In this document: positions 6,566-13,211 of the stretch, piece by piece
Numbering within the stretch: position 1 is the stretch's first letter
Layout: each line of letters starts with the position of its first letter
From: Draconibacterium orientale
Lineage (GTDB): Bacteria > Bacteroidota > Bacteroidia > Bacteroidales > UBA1556
DNA length: 13,211 nucleotides
NCBI GenBank assembly: GCA_022736595.1
Contig: DZDC01000066.1
Span: forward strand, 1-13,211
Direction: 5' to 3'
Program-made: the position numbers and the translations under genes
Notes under the pieces: generated by a model
Told to the model about the DNA's origin: nothing
Databases searched by the model: none
The model's input: only the letters and a program-made list of their open reading frames with translations

Positions 6566-7132
6566 ATGGATAGAAAATTAGTAAATGTTTTTGGAATTTC
6601 AACCAGCAGCGTGCAAAATAACACTTTTGCTTTGATTTTGGTGGTGAGCGGAACTCCTTTGCGTATTCCTATCATTATTGGTGGTTACGAAGCTCAAGCC
6701 ATTGCTATTCAGCTTGAGGGGCTTCAAACTTCAAGGCCTCTTACTCACGATCTTATGCGATCGGTGATGTCCAATTTTGATATTTCGTTAAAGGAGGTTA
6801 CAATTCATGATTTCCGTGAAGGTGTATTTTATGCCTCTATGTTGCTCACCGATGGCATTCAAACCCACGAGCAAGATTGCCGTACCAGCGATGCCGTGGC
6901 GCTTGCGCTTAGACTTAATGCTCCCATCTATATCAGTGACCAAGTAATTGAAATGACTGCAATTAGCGAAGAAATTGAAAGTTCAGATTTAGATCCAGAG
7001 GAAGAAGAAGATGGCGAATTAAGTGTGGAAGAATTGGAAGCTTATTTACAAGAACTTATTGAACGTGAGGAGTATGAAGAGGCTTCAAAAGTAAGAGATG
7101 AGATCAATAAATTAAAAAACAATACAGAATGA
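6566..7132 (+). CDS. Bifunctional nuclease (BFN/DUF151) domain protein with UvrB/UvrC motif
   Basis: The 188-residue protein carries a BFN (DUF151) domain over about residues 1-130. Landmarks are LRIPIIIGGYEAQAIA (32-47), SRPLTHDL (56-63), and DCRTSDAVALALRLNAPIY (104-122). A strongly acidic linker (about 135-157) then leads to a UvrB/UvrC-type helical hairpin, YLQELIEREEYEEASKVRDE (160-179), a protein-interaction module. Plant and archaeal members have been reported to have DNase/RNase activity; the bacterial role is not settled. There is no signal peptide, so it is cytoplasmic. Its stop overlaps the nupG start by 4 bases (ATGA), implying coupled translation. The domain call is firm, the biochemical function much less so. 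Confidence 0.93.
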   Translation: MDRKLVNVFGISTSSVQNNTFALILVVSGTPLRIPIIIGGYEAQAIAIQLEGLQTSRPLTHDLMRSVMSNFDISLKEVTIHDFREGVFYASMLLTDGIQTHEQDCRTSDAVALALRLNAPIYISDQVIEMTAISEEIESSDLDPEEEEDGELSVEELEAYLQELIEREEYEEASKVRDEINKLKNNTE

Positions 7133-8367
7133 TTAATCTTAAAAATCGACTTATTATCATGAATTTTCTCCAGTTTTTTATCTGGGGTTCATGGTTGATT
7201 ACAATTGGTGGTTACTGGTTTCAAACCCAGCATTGGTCAGGGACTGAATTTGGGGCAATCTTTTCTACCATGGGAATTGCGAGTCTTTTCATGCCCGCAC
7301 TTTCAGGTATCATTGCCGACCGTTGGATCAATGCCGAGAAACTTTTAGGTTTTTATCATTTAGCGGGTGCCGCCATCTTGTTTTATATTCCTCAAGTAGG
7401 TAATCCTGAGCTTTTCTTTTGGGTAATGTTGCTGAATATGATTTTTTATATGCCCACAATTTCACTTAGCATTACTGTGGCTTACAGTGCTTTAAAGGAA
7501 AATAGTATGGACGTGGTAAAAGAATATCCTCCCATTAGAGTTTTTGGTACCATTGGTTTTATTGTGGCCATGTGGACGGTAAGTTTGCTTAAAATCGAAA
7601 CCTCTCCAGCTCAGTTTTACATTGCTTCTGGAGCTAGTTTTCTTTTAGGATTATACGCTTTTACCTTGCCCAAATGCAAAGTTAATGCAGCTCAATCTCA
7701 TTCCAATTGGGTTGAAACCTTTGGTTTTAATGCCTTTAAGCTATTCAAAGATGCTCGAATGGCGATGTTCTTCATTTTTAGCATGTTGTTGGGTGCTTCC
7801 TTGCAATTGACCAACGCTTATGGCGATACTTTCCTCCACGACTTTGCAAAAGTGGATATGTATAAAGACATGCTAACTGTTAAATATCCTGCCATTGTAA
7901 TGTCAGTTTCGCAGATTTCTGAAACGCTGTTCATTTTGGCAATTCCTTTCTTTATGAAACGTTTTGGTATTAAGAAAGTGATGTTGATCAGTATGTTGGC
8001 ATGGGTGATTCGCTTTGGACTATTTGCAGGCGGTAACCCTGCTGAAGCACTTTGGATGATTATTCTGAGCAATATTGTCTATGGCATGGCATTCGATTTT
8101 TTCAATATCAGCGGTTCGTTATACGTTGAATCTCAGAGCGACCAAGGAATTAGAGCTAGTGCTCAAGGTTTATTTATGATGATGACCAATGGTTTTGGCG
8201 CTATCATCGGAAGTTGGTCAAGTGGCTTCATTATCGATTATTTTTTCACCTCTGAATCAGGGCAATTTCAATGGCCAGGAATTTGGACCACTTTTGCCGT
8301 TTATTCTTTGGTAATTGCGCTACTGTTTGCCCTGATGTTTAGAGAAAAGAAAACCATCACCAACTAA
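7129..8367 (+). CDS. nupG: Nucleoside permease, NupG/XapB family (MFS)
   Basis: This is a 412-residue, 12-segment proton-coupled nucleoside importer of the inner membrane. The sequence follows E. coli NupG almost end to end. Visible matches are FLQFFIWGSWL (14-24), FMPALSGIIADRW (54-66), PPIRVFGTIGFI (134-145), FIFSMLLGASLQLTN (215-229), SISQISETLFILAIPFF-like residues (260-275), FDFFNISGS (323-331), and IRASAQGLFMMMTNGFG (343-359). The N- and C-termini are complete. It starts inside the stop of the nuclease-domain gene (4-base overlap) and ends 6 bases before wecB, placing it in the middle of a three-gene set. It likely imports purine and pyrimidine nucleosides for salvage. XapB-like xanthosine preference cannot be excluded from sequence alone. 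Confidence 0.92.
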   Translation: MINLKNRLIIMNFLQFFIWGSWLITIGGYWFQTQHWSGTEFGAIFSTMGIASLFMPALSGIIADRWINAEKLLGFYHLAGAAILFYIPQVGNPELFFWVMLLNMIFYMPTISLSITVAYSALKENSMDVVKEYPPIRVFGTIGFIVAMWTVSLLKIETSPAQFYIASGASFLLGLYAFTLPKCKVNAAQSHSNWVETFGFNAFKLFKDARMAMFFIFSMLLGASLQLTNAYGDTFLHDFAKVDMYKDMLTVKYPAIVMSVSQISETLFILAIPFFMKRFGIKKVMLISMLAWVIRFGLFAGGNPAEALWMIILSNIVYGMAFDFFNISGSLYVESQSDQGIRASAQGLFMMMTNGFGAIIGSWSSGFIIDYFFTSESGQFQWPGIWTTFAVYSLVIALLFALMFREKKTITN

Positions 8368-8373
8368 AAATAT

Positions 8374-9444
8374 ATGAAGGTTGTAACCATTGTAGGGGCT
8401 AGACCCCAGTTTATAAAGGCTGCCGCAGTGAGCAGAGCCTTTCAGAGTTTTACTGAAATTGAAGAAAAAATTATTCACACAGGTCAACATTTTGATGCCA
8501 ATATGTCGGATGTTTTCTTTGATGAAATGAAAATACCAAAACCACATTATAACCTCAATATTAATGGATTGGGTCATGGAGCCATGACTGGACAAATGCT
8601 GGAGAAAATCGAAAAAGTGTTGTTGGACGAAAAGCCCGATTGGGTTTTGGTTTATGGCGACACTAATTCCACTTTAGCGGGAGCATTGGCAGCATCAAAG
8701 CTGCATATTAAGGTAGCACATGTGGAAGCAGGCCTTCGTTCGTTCAATATGGCTATGCCCGAAGAGATTAATCGAATTCTCACCGATCGAATTTCAAATA
8801 TTCTTTTTTGTCCTACCGATGCTGCGATGCAAAACCTTGAAAAAGAAGGATTTAATAAGATGCCGATCCAGATCGTAAAAACTGGAGATGTAATGCAAGA
8901 TGCTGCCCTTTTTTATGCAAGCACTGCCCGCTCTTTAGATTTTGAACTTCCTAAAAAATATGTTCTCTGCACCATTCATAGAGCTGAAAATACTGACGAT
9001 CCTGCAAGATTAAAGTCCATCTTTGAGGCATTGCATCGCATAGGTAAAAAGGAGAAGGTGGTGCTTCCCATTCACCCTCGTACCCGTAAAATAATTCAAC
9101 AACTCAATATTAATATCGATGGCGAGCAGATTATTTTGATTGACCCTGTGGGATATTTGCAAATGGTTTACCTAATCCAACATGCCGATGTGGTGATGAC
9201 TGATAGTGGTGGTTTGCAAAAGGAAGCCTTCTTTTTCAAAAAACCTTGCCTTACCTTGCGCGACGAAACCGAATGGGTTGAACTGGTTCAACATGGTTTT
9301 AATACCTTGGTTGGTGCTGATAGCGAGTTGATTGTGGAAGCATTTGATAAAGTTGAACGCAATCTTAATTTTGAAATAGATTTGTATGGAGGAGGCCAAG
9401 CTGCTCAAGAAGTAGCCCTCAATCTTCTCAATTTTGAAGCCTAA
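8374..9444 (+). CDS. wecB: UDP-N-acetylglucosamine 2-epimerase, non-hydrolysing
   Basis: The 356-residue cytoplasmic GT-B-fold enzyme interconverts UDP-GlcNAc and UDP-ManNAc, a precursor for surface polysaccharides. Family marks run through the whole protein: VGARPQFIKAA (7-17, with Arg10 and Lys15), HTGQH (35-39), VYGDTNST (93-100, with Asp96), HVEAGLRS (116-123, with Glu118), MPEEINR (128-134, with Glu131), CTIHRAENTD (199-208, with His202), PIHPRT (232-237), and TDSGGLQKEA (276-285). These correspond to the residues known to matter in E. coli WecB. No other polysaccharide genes are next to it; it instead follows nupG by 6 bases. An 87-base spacer with an inverted repeat separates it from hutH. 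The hydrolysing form is unlikely given the motif set. Confidence 0.94.
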   Translation: MKVVTIVGARPQFIKAAAVSRAFQSFTEIEEKIIHTGQHFDANMSDVFFDEMKIPKPHYNLNINGLGHGAMTGQMLEKIEKVLLDEKPDWVLVYGDTNSTLAGALAASKLHIKVAHVEAGLRSFNMAMPEEINRILTDRISNILFCPTDAAMQNLEKEGFNKMPIQIVKTGDVMQDAALFYASTARSLDFELPKKYVLCTIHRAENTDDPARLKSIFEALHRIGKKEKVVLPIHPRTRKIIQQLNINIDGEQIILIDPVGYLQMVYLIQHADVVMTDSGGLQKEAFFFKKPCLTLRDETEWVELVQHGFNTLVGADSELIVEAFDKVERNLNFEIDLYGGGQAAQEVALNLLNFEA

Positions 9445-9464
9445 TGATGATAAATTCCATGTCA

Positions 9465-9498
9465 TCGCCCACATTATTTCATTCAGTGTTTTGGGCGA
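9465..9498 (+). repeat. GC-rich inverted repeat between wecB and hutH
   Basis: TCGCCCA (9465-9471) and TGGGCGA (9492-9498) form perfect 7-base arms around a 20-base loop. The arms are GC-rich in an AT-rich spacer. The structure lies 20 bases after the wecB stop and could end that transcript, though only a short TTGTTT follows. The right arm touches the possible -33 TTG of the hutH promoter, so it could instead be an operator for a dimeric regulator. Neither role is proven. Confidence 0.45.
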
Positions 9499-9523
9499 GC
9501 CTTGTTTAACTTTGCCAAATAAA
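9491..9523 (+). promoter_or_regulatory. Candidate hutH promoter
   Basis: TAACTTTG (9507-9514) matches TAnnTTTG exactly, and TTTTG ending at 9493 lies 13 bases upstream, shorter than usual. Transcription would start about 9521, leaving a leader of some 11 bases before the ATG at 9532. The stretch 9507-9523 is 16/17 identical to the region over the ABC permease -7 box on the other strand. This separate promoter suggests hutHU is transcribed independently of wecB. Confidence 0.5.
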
Positions 9524-9531
9524 TTTAAATT

Positions 9532-11094
9532 ATGAATATTCATTATATATCAGATCAAACCTTAGGTTTTGAAGCTATTGCTAAACTTTTAAATCAGAAT
9601 AGCAAACTTGCACTTTCTAAAAAAGCTCAAGAGAAAATACAAAAGTGTCGCACTTACCTCGATCGTAAAATGGAGTCGCAGAAAGAACCCATTTATGGTA
9701 TAAATACTGGTTTTGGAAGCCTTTGCAATATCACTATTGGTGCTGAAGATTTAAATCAATTGCAAGAGAATTTGGTTATGTCGCATGCCTGTGGCGTGGG
9801 CGATGAGGTTCCGAAAATTATTGTTAAAATAATGCTATTGCTCAAGATTCAGTCGTTGAGTTATGGGCATTCTGGGGTACAGGTAGAAACGGTGGAACGC
9901 CTCATTGATATGTACAATCACAATATTTTGCCAGTGGTTTTTCAGGGCGGATCTCTTGGTGCTTCAGGCGATTTGGCTCCTTTGGCGCATTTAAGCTTAC
10001 CCTTGATTGGAATGGGAAAGGTTCATTATAGAGGCCAAAAACTTGATGCAGCTCAGGTTCTTACTGATCTTGGATGGAAGGCTATAGCTCTTCAATCCAA
10101 AGAAGGTTTGGCTTTACTCAATGGTACTCAATTTATGAGCGCTTATGGTGTTTACCTGTGTTTAAGGATATTCAAACTGTCTAAACTGGCCGACGTCATC
10201 GGAGCCTTGTCTTTGGATGCTTTTGACGGTCGCATCGAGCCTTTTAACGAATTGGTTCATCTGATTCGCCCTCACAAAGGTCAAATAAAAACAGCATATC
10301 GAGTTCGTAATTTGTTGCGCGACAGCGAATTGATTTCTCGACCCAAGGAACATGTTCAAGATCCATATTCGTTCCGTTGTATTCCTCAAGTGCATGGTGC
10401 GAGCAAAGATAGCATCAATTATGTGGCTTATGTTTTTGGAAACGAGATCAATTCAGTGACCGATAATCCCACCATTTTTCCCGATGAAGACCTTATAATC
10501 AGTGCTGGAAACTTCCACGGGCAACCCTTAGCATTAGCCTTAGACAATCTTGGAATTGCCATGGCCGAGCTTGGAAATATTTCGGAACGTCGTACCTATC
10601 AGTTAATTAAAGGCAAACGTGGTTTACCTTCATTTTTAGTCGCAAATCCTGGTTTGAACAGTGGTTTTATGATTCCACAATATTCGGCTGCCTCATTGGT
10701 AAGCATGAATAAGCAATATGCCACGCCAGCATCAGTAGATAGTATCGAAAGCTCTCAAGGACAGGAAGATCATGTGAGCATGGGAGCCAATGCCGCCACC
10801 AAGGCTCATAAGATTTTGCAAAATTTGGAACGTATTTTAGCCATTGAGCTCCTTAATGCCGCTCAAGCTTTGGAGTTTCGTCGTCCCATGAAAACCTCAC
10901 CTTTTTTGGAGGATTTTGTAGCACAATATCGTCAGCATGTGGAATTTATACATGAAGATAAAGTGATGCAACCTGAAATTGCACGTTCAGTTAGGTTTAT
11001 AGAGGAAGTGGAATTGAATCTTCCTGAAGAAGGACTTTTTAAATATGATTTTAAAACAGACTTAAATCCCATCAATCTCGATTTAGAAGTTTAA
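9532..11094 (+). CDS. hutH: Histidine ammonia-lyase
   Basis: HutH removes ammonia from L-histidine to give urocanate, the first step of histidine breakdown, in the cytoplasm. The 520-residue length fits the family. The self-formed MIO cofactor comes from Ala144-Ser145-Gly146 in GSLGASGDLAPLAHL. YGINTGFG (55-62) carries the active-site tyrosine. The substrate-selectivity position reads Ser84-His85 in LVMSHACGVG, as in histidine lyases, rather than the pattern of phenylalanine or tyrosine lyases. FHGQPLALALDN and SSQGQEDHVSMG are also present. It has its own -7 box and lies 10 bases before hutU, which consumes its product, so the pair is an operon. An aromatic aminomutase is a remote alternative made unlikely by the hutU neighbour. 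Confidence 0.95.
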   Translation: MNIHYISDQTLGFEAIAKLLNQNSKLALSKKAQEKIQKCRTYLDRKMESQKEPIYGINTGFGSLCNITIGAEDLNQLQENLVMSHACGVGDEVPKIIVKIMLLLKIQSLSYGHSGVQVETVERLIDMYNHNILPVVFQGGSLGASGDLAPLAHLSLPLIGMGKVHYRGQKLDAAQVLTDLGWKAIALQSKEGLALLNGTQFMSAYGVYLCLRIFKLSKLADVIGALSLDAFDGRIEPFNELVHLIRPHKGQIKTAYRVRNLLRDSELISRPKEHVQDPYSFRCIPQVHGASKDSINYVAYVFGNEINSVTDNPTIFPDEDLIISAGNFHGQPLALALDNLGIAMAELGNISERRTYQLIKGKRGLPSFLVANPGLNSGFMIPQYSAASLVSMNKQYATPASVDSIESSQGQEDHVSMGANAATKAHKILQNLERILAIELLNAAQALEFRRPMKTSPFLEDFVAQYRQHVEFIHEDKVMQPEIARSVRFIEEVELNLPEEGLFKYDFKTDLNPINLDLEV

Positions 11095-11104
11095 TTTTTT
11101 AGCT

Positions 11105-13111
11105 ATGACATTACAAGAATTTCAAGCCGATATCCGTCAAGGAATTCCGGCTATTTTACCTCCAACAGCTTCGTTAGATGCTTCGGTAAGTCACGCCCCC
11201 ATCAGAAAAGATATTTTATCAGCCTCCGAAAAAAAGCTGGCTCTGCGCAATGCGCTGCGGTATTTCGATCCTAAATATCATGCAGTTTTAGCTCCCGAAT
11301 TTGCGCAAGAATTGAAGACTTATGGTCGAATTTATATGTATCGTTTTCGACCAACCTACGCCATTACTGCTCGATCAATTTATGATTTTCCACATCAATC
11401 CCTGCAAGCGGCTGCCATTATGCTGATGATTAGCAATAATTTGGATTACGCTGTGGCTCAACATCCTCACGAATTGATTACCTATGGTGGAAATGGGGCC
11501 GTATTTCAAAACTGGGCTCAATATCGACTTACCATGAAGTACTTGTCTGAAATGTCGGATGAGCAAACTTTGGTGATGTATAGTGGACACCCTATGGGAC
11601 TATTTCCATCGCATAAAGATGCACCTAGAGTGGTGGTTACCAATGGTATGGTGATTCCAAATTATTCTAAACCCGATGATTGGGAACGCTTTAATGCTCT
11701 TGGAGTTTCGCAATATGGTCAAATGACAGCTGGAAGTTATATGTATATTGGTCCTCAGGGTATTGTGCATGGTACCACCATCACTGTACTCAATGCAGGT
11801 AGAATGATTCAAAAAGAAAAGGAGGGATTGGCTGGTAAGTTGTTTATTAGCAGTGGATTGGGTGGTATGTCAGGAGCTCAACCCAAAGCGGCAGTGATTG
11901 CTGGTGCAGTAGGTGTTGTGGCTGAGATCAACCCTGTGGCAGCTGCTAAACGCCATTCTCAAGGCTGGGTTGACGAACTGTATTACGATTTAGATGTTTT
12001 GTTAACTCGAATGCGTAAAGCCAAGACACAAAAGGAAGTGGTGAGCTTGGCTTATGTTGGAAATATTGTGGATTTATGGGAAAAACTCGCTGAGTCAGAT
12101 ATTCATGTGGAATTGGGTTCAGATCAAACTTCACTTCATAATCCTTGGGCTGGTGGTTATTATCCAGTGGGCTTTAGCTACGAAGAATCCAATAGAATGA
12201 TGGCTCAGGAACCAGAGCGTTTCAAAGAAGAGGTGCAAAAAACACTTCGCCGTCATGTGGAAGCAGTTAATAAATTGGTTGCTAAAGGAATGTACTTCTT
12301 CGATTACGGCAATGCATTCCTTCTGGAATCTTCAAGAGCGGGTGCTGATATTCTTAAAGAAGATGGTAGTTTCAAATATCCCAGTTATGTTCAAGATATT
12401 ATGGGTCCCATGTGCTTCGATTACGGTTTTGGTCCATTTCGTTGGGTTTGCACCTCAAATAAACCAGAGGATTTAGACCTCTCTGATCAAATTGCTATGG
12501 AAGTATTGGAGCAATTAGCAAAGCAATCACCCATTGAAATTGCTCAACAAATGGAAGATAATATTCGTTGGATTCGCGAGGCAAAACAGAATAATCTTGT
12601 GGTAGGAAGTCAAGCGCGAATTTTGTATGCTGATGCCGAAGGTCGCATGAGTATTGCAGAGGCTTTTAATAATGCTATAAAAAATGGGAAAATTTCAGCA
12701 CCCATTGTTTTAGGACGCGATCATCACGATGTTTCTGGAACAGATTCACCTTTTAGAGAAACGTCAAATATTTATGATGGATCAAGTTTCACGGCGGATA
12801 TGGCCATTCAAAATGTCATTGGTGACAGTTTTCGTGGTGCCACTTGGGTAAGTATTCATAACGGAGGTGGAGTAGGATGGGGTGAAGTGATTAATGGTGG
12901 ATTTGGAATGTTATTGGACGGTTCTGATGATGCTGATCGAAGGTTGAAGTCGATGTTGTTCTGGGATGTGAATAATGGAATTAGTCGTCGCTCTTGGGCT
13001 CGCAATCCCGAAGCTATCTTCGCCATCAAACGTGCCATGGAAGTTAATCCTAACCTTAAAGTAACACTTCCTAATATTGCTGATGATCAGTTGATTGAAA
13101 ATCAATTTTAA
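11105..13111 (+). CDS. hutU: Urocanate hydratase (urocanase), long form
   Basis: HutU adds water to urocanate to give imidazolone propionate, using tightly bound NAD+ as an electrophile. At 668 residues this is the long form, close to the animal enzyme (about 676) and longer than the Pseudomonas type (about 557). The dinucleotide-binding region is SSGLGGMSGAQPKAAVIAGA (249-268). DQTSLHNPWAGGYYPVG (340-356) and FDYGNAFLLE (399-408) follow. Cys449 in GPFRWVCTS occupies the place of the conserved active-site-region cysteine (Cys410 in P. putida). SIHNGGGVGWGE (583-594) is a conserved late motif. No frameshift or missing block is seen. It follows hutH by 10 bases. The next pathway genes, hutI and a formiminoglutamate enzyme, are not in the window, and about 100 non-coding bases follow. 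Confidence 0.96.
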   Translation: MTLQEFQADIRQGIPAILPPTASLDASVSHAPIRKDILSASEKKLALRNALRYFDPKYHAVLAPEFAQELKTYGRIYMYRFRPTYAITARSIYDFPHQSLQAAAIMLMISNNLDYAVAQHPHELITYGGNGAVFQNWAQYRLTMKYLSEMSDEQTLVMYSGHPMGLFPSHKDAPRVVVTNGMVIPNYSKPDDWERFNALGVSQYGQMTAGSYMYIGPQGIVHGTTITVLNAGRMIQKEKEGLAGKLFISSGLGGMSGAQPKAAVIAGAVGVVAEINPVAAAKRHSQGWVDELYYDLDVLLTRMRKAKTQKEVVSLAYVGNIVDLWEKLAESDIHVELGSDQTSLHNPWAGGYYPVGFSYEESNRMMAQEPERFKEEVQKTLRRHVEAVNKLVAKGMYFFDYGNAFLLESSRAGADILKEDGSFKYPSYVQDIMGPMCFDYGFGPFRWVCTSNKPEDLDLSDQIAMEVLEQLAKQSPIEIAQQMEDNIRWIREAKQNNLVVGSQARILYADAEGRMSIAEAFNNAIKNGKISAPIVLGRDHHDVSGTDSPFRETSNIYDGSSFTADMAIQNVIGDSFRGATWVSIHNGGGVGWGEVINGGFGMLLDGSDDADRRLKSMLFWDVNNGISRRSWARNPEAIFAIKRAMEVNPNLKVTLPNIADDQLIENQF

Positions 13112-13118
13112 AATTGAT
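13101..13118. repeat. 18-bp perfect palindrome over the hutU stop
   Basis: ATCAATTTTAAAATTGAT is a perfect palindrome of 9 plus 9 bases and contains the hutU TAA (13109-13111). Folded, it would give a 7-base stem with a TTAA loop, all but two of its pairs A-T. It is not followed by a T-run, so it is at most part of a weak 3' end structure. Confidence 0.35.
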
Positions 13119-13125
13119 CTAATCT

Positions 13126-13147
13126 AAAAAGAAAAGCTTACTTTTTT
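13126..13147 (+). terminator. Weak candidate terminator after hutU
   Basis: AAAAAG (13126-13131) can pair with CTTTTT (13141-13146) around a 9-base loop, and the right arm is itself a T-run of six. It lies 15 bases after the hutU stop. The stem has one G-C pair only, so the structure is weak, but no better terminator is seen in the final 100 bases. Confidence 0.3.
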
Positions 13148-13211
13148 GTCCAGTATACCAAAATTTTCAATGAGGTTATACCAATTGTTATTATATTTTA
13201 GGCCAAACTAA

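Noticed and set aside
9172..9543. Minus-strand open frame of 123 codons across the wecB end and the hutH promoter
   Set aside because: It is antisense to conserved WecB motifs and crosses the regulatory spacer; the translation looks like noise.
9532..11094. Tyrosine or phenylalanine ammonia-lyase
   Set aside because: The selectivity position reads Ser-His as in histidine lyases, and the next gene is urocanase.

Overview
The window looks like a piece of a Bacteroidota chromosome, most likely a Flavobacteriales-type lineage. The base composition is AT-rich. Gene starts are preceded by A-rich leaders with almost no Shine-Dalgarno sequence. Several upstream regions carry the Bacteroidota -7 box TAnnTTTG. 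A secreted peptidase ends in a type IX secretion (T9SS) sorting tail, a DUF6913-type gene sits next to dapA, and the urocanase is the long form. I cannot name a genus. No rRNA, tRNA, CRISPR array, prophage, insertion sequence or defence system is visible; most of the window is conserved metabolic and housekeeping DNA.

Layout. (1) Bases 2-226 are the 3' end of an aldo/keto reductase gene, truncated by the window edge. It converges on the minus-strand gene rex (redox-sensing repressor, 236-898). (2) A 229-base spacer contains an 18-bp perfect palindrome built like a Rex operator, followed by a minus-strand LolC/LolE/FtsX-type ABC permease (1128-2354). (3) A divergent 199-base spacer separates that permease from a plus-strand set: a DUF6913-like gene (2554), dapA (3195), a T9SS-exported M14 carboxypeptidase (4082) and a rhomboid protease (5786). 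The last three are joined by a 1-base overlap and a 3-base gap. (4) A second plus-strand set follows: a bifunctional-nuclease-domain protein with a UvrB/C motif (6566), a NupG-type nucleoside permease (7129, 4-base overlap) and the UDP-GlcNAc 2-epimerase wecB (8374, 6-base gap). (5) A third set is hutH and hutU (9532-13111), the first two steps of histidine breakdown. The last 100 bases are non-coding, with palindromes and a short direct repeat.

How the genes relate. Rex probably regulates itself and redox genes elsewhere. DapA makes the diaminopimelate/lysine precursor for peptidoglycan, WecB makes UDP-ManNAc for surface polysaccharide, and the LolE-like permease, rhomboid and M14 enzyme also belong to envelope or secreted functions. 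NupG and HutHU suggest scavenging of nucleosides and histidine.

The most useful leads are the Rex-like palindrome together with a diverged Rex DNA-contact region, a 12-base perfect Shine-Dalgarno inside the DUF6913-like gene positioned for internal initiation, a 16/17-base promoter motif shared by the permease and hutH, and the possible kinship of the DUF6913-like protein to half of a GT9 glycosyltransferase. I found no clear new multi-gene system.
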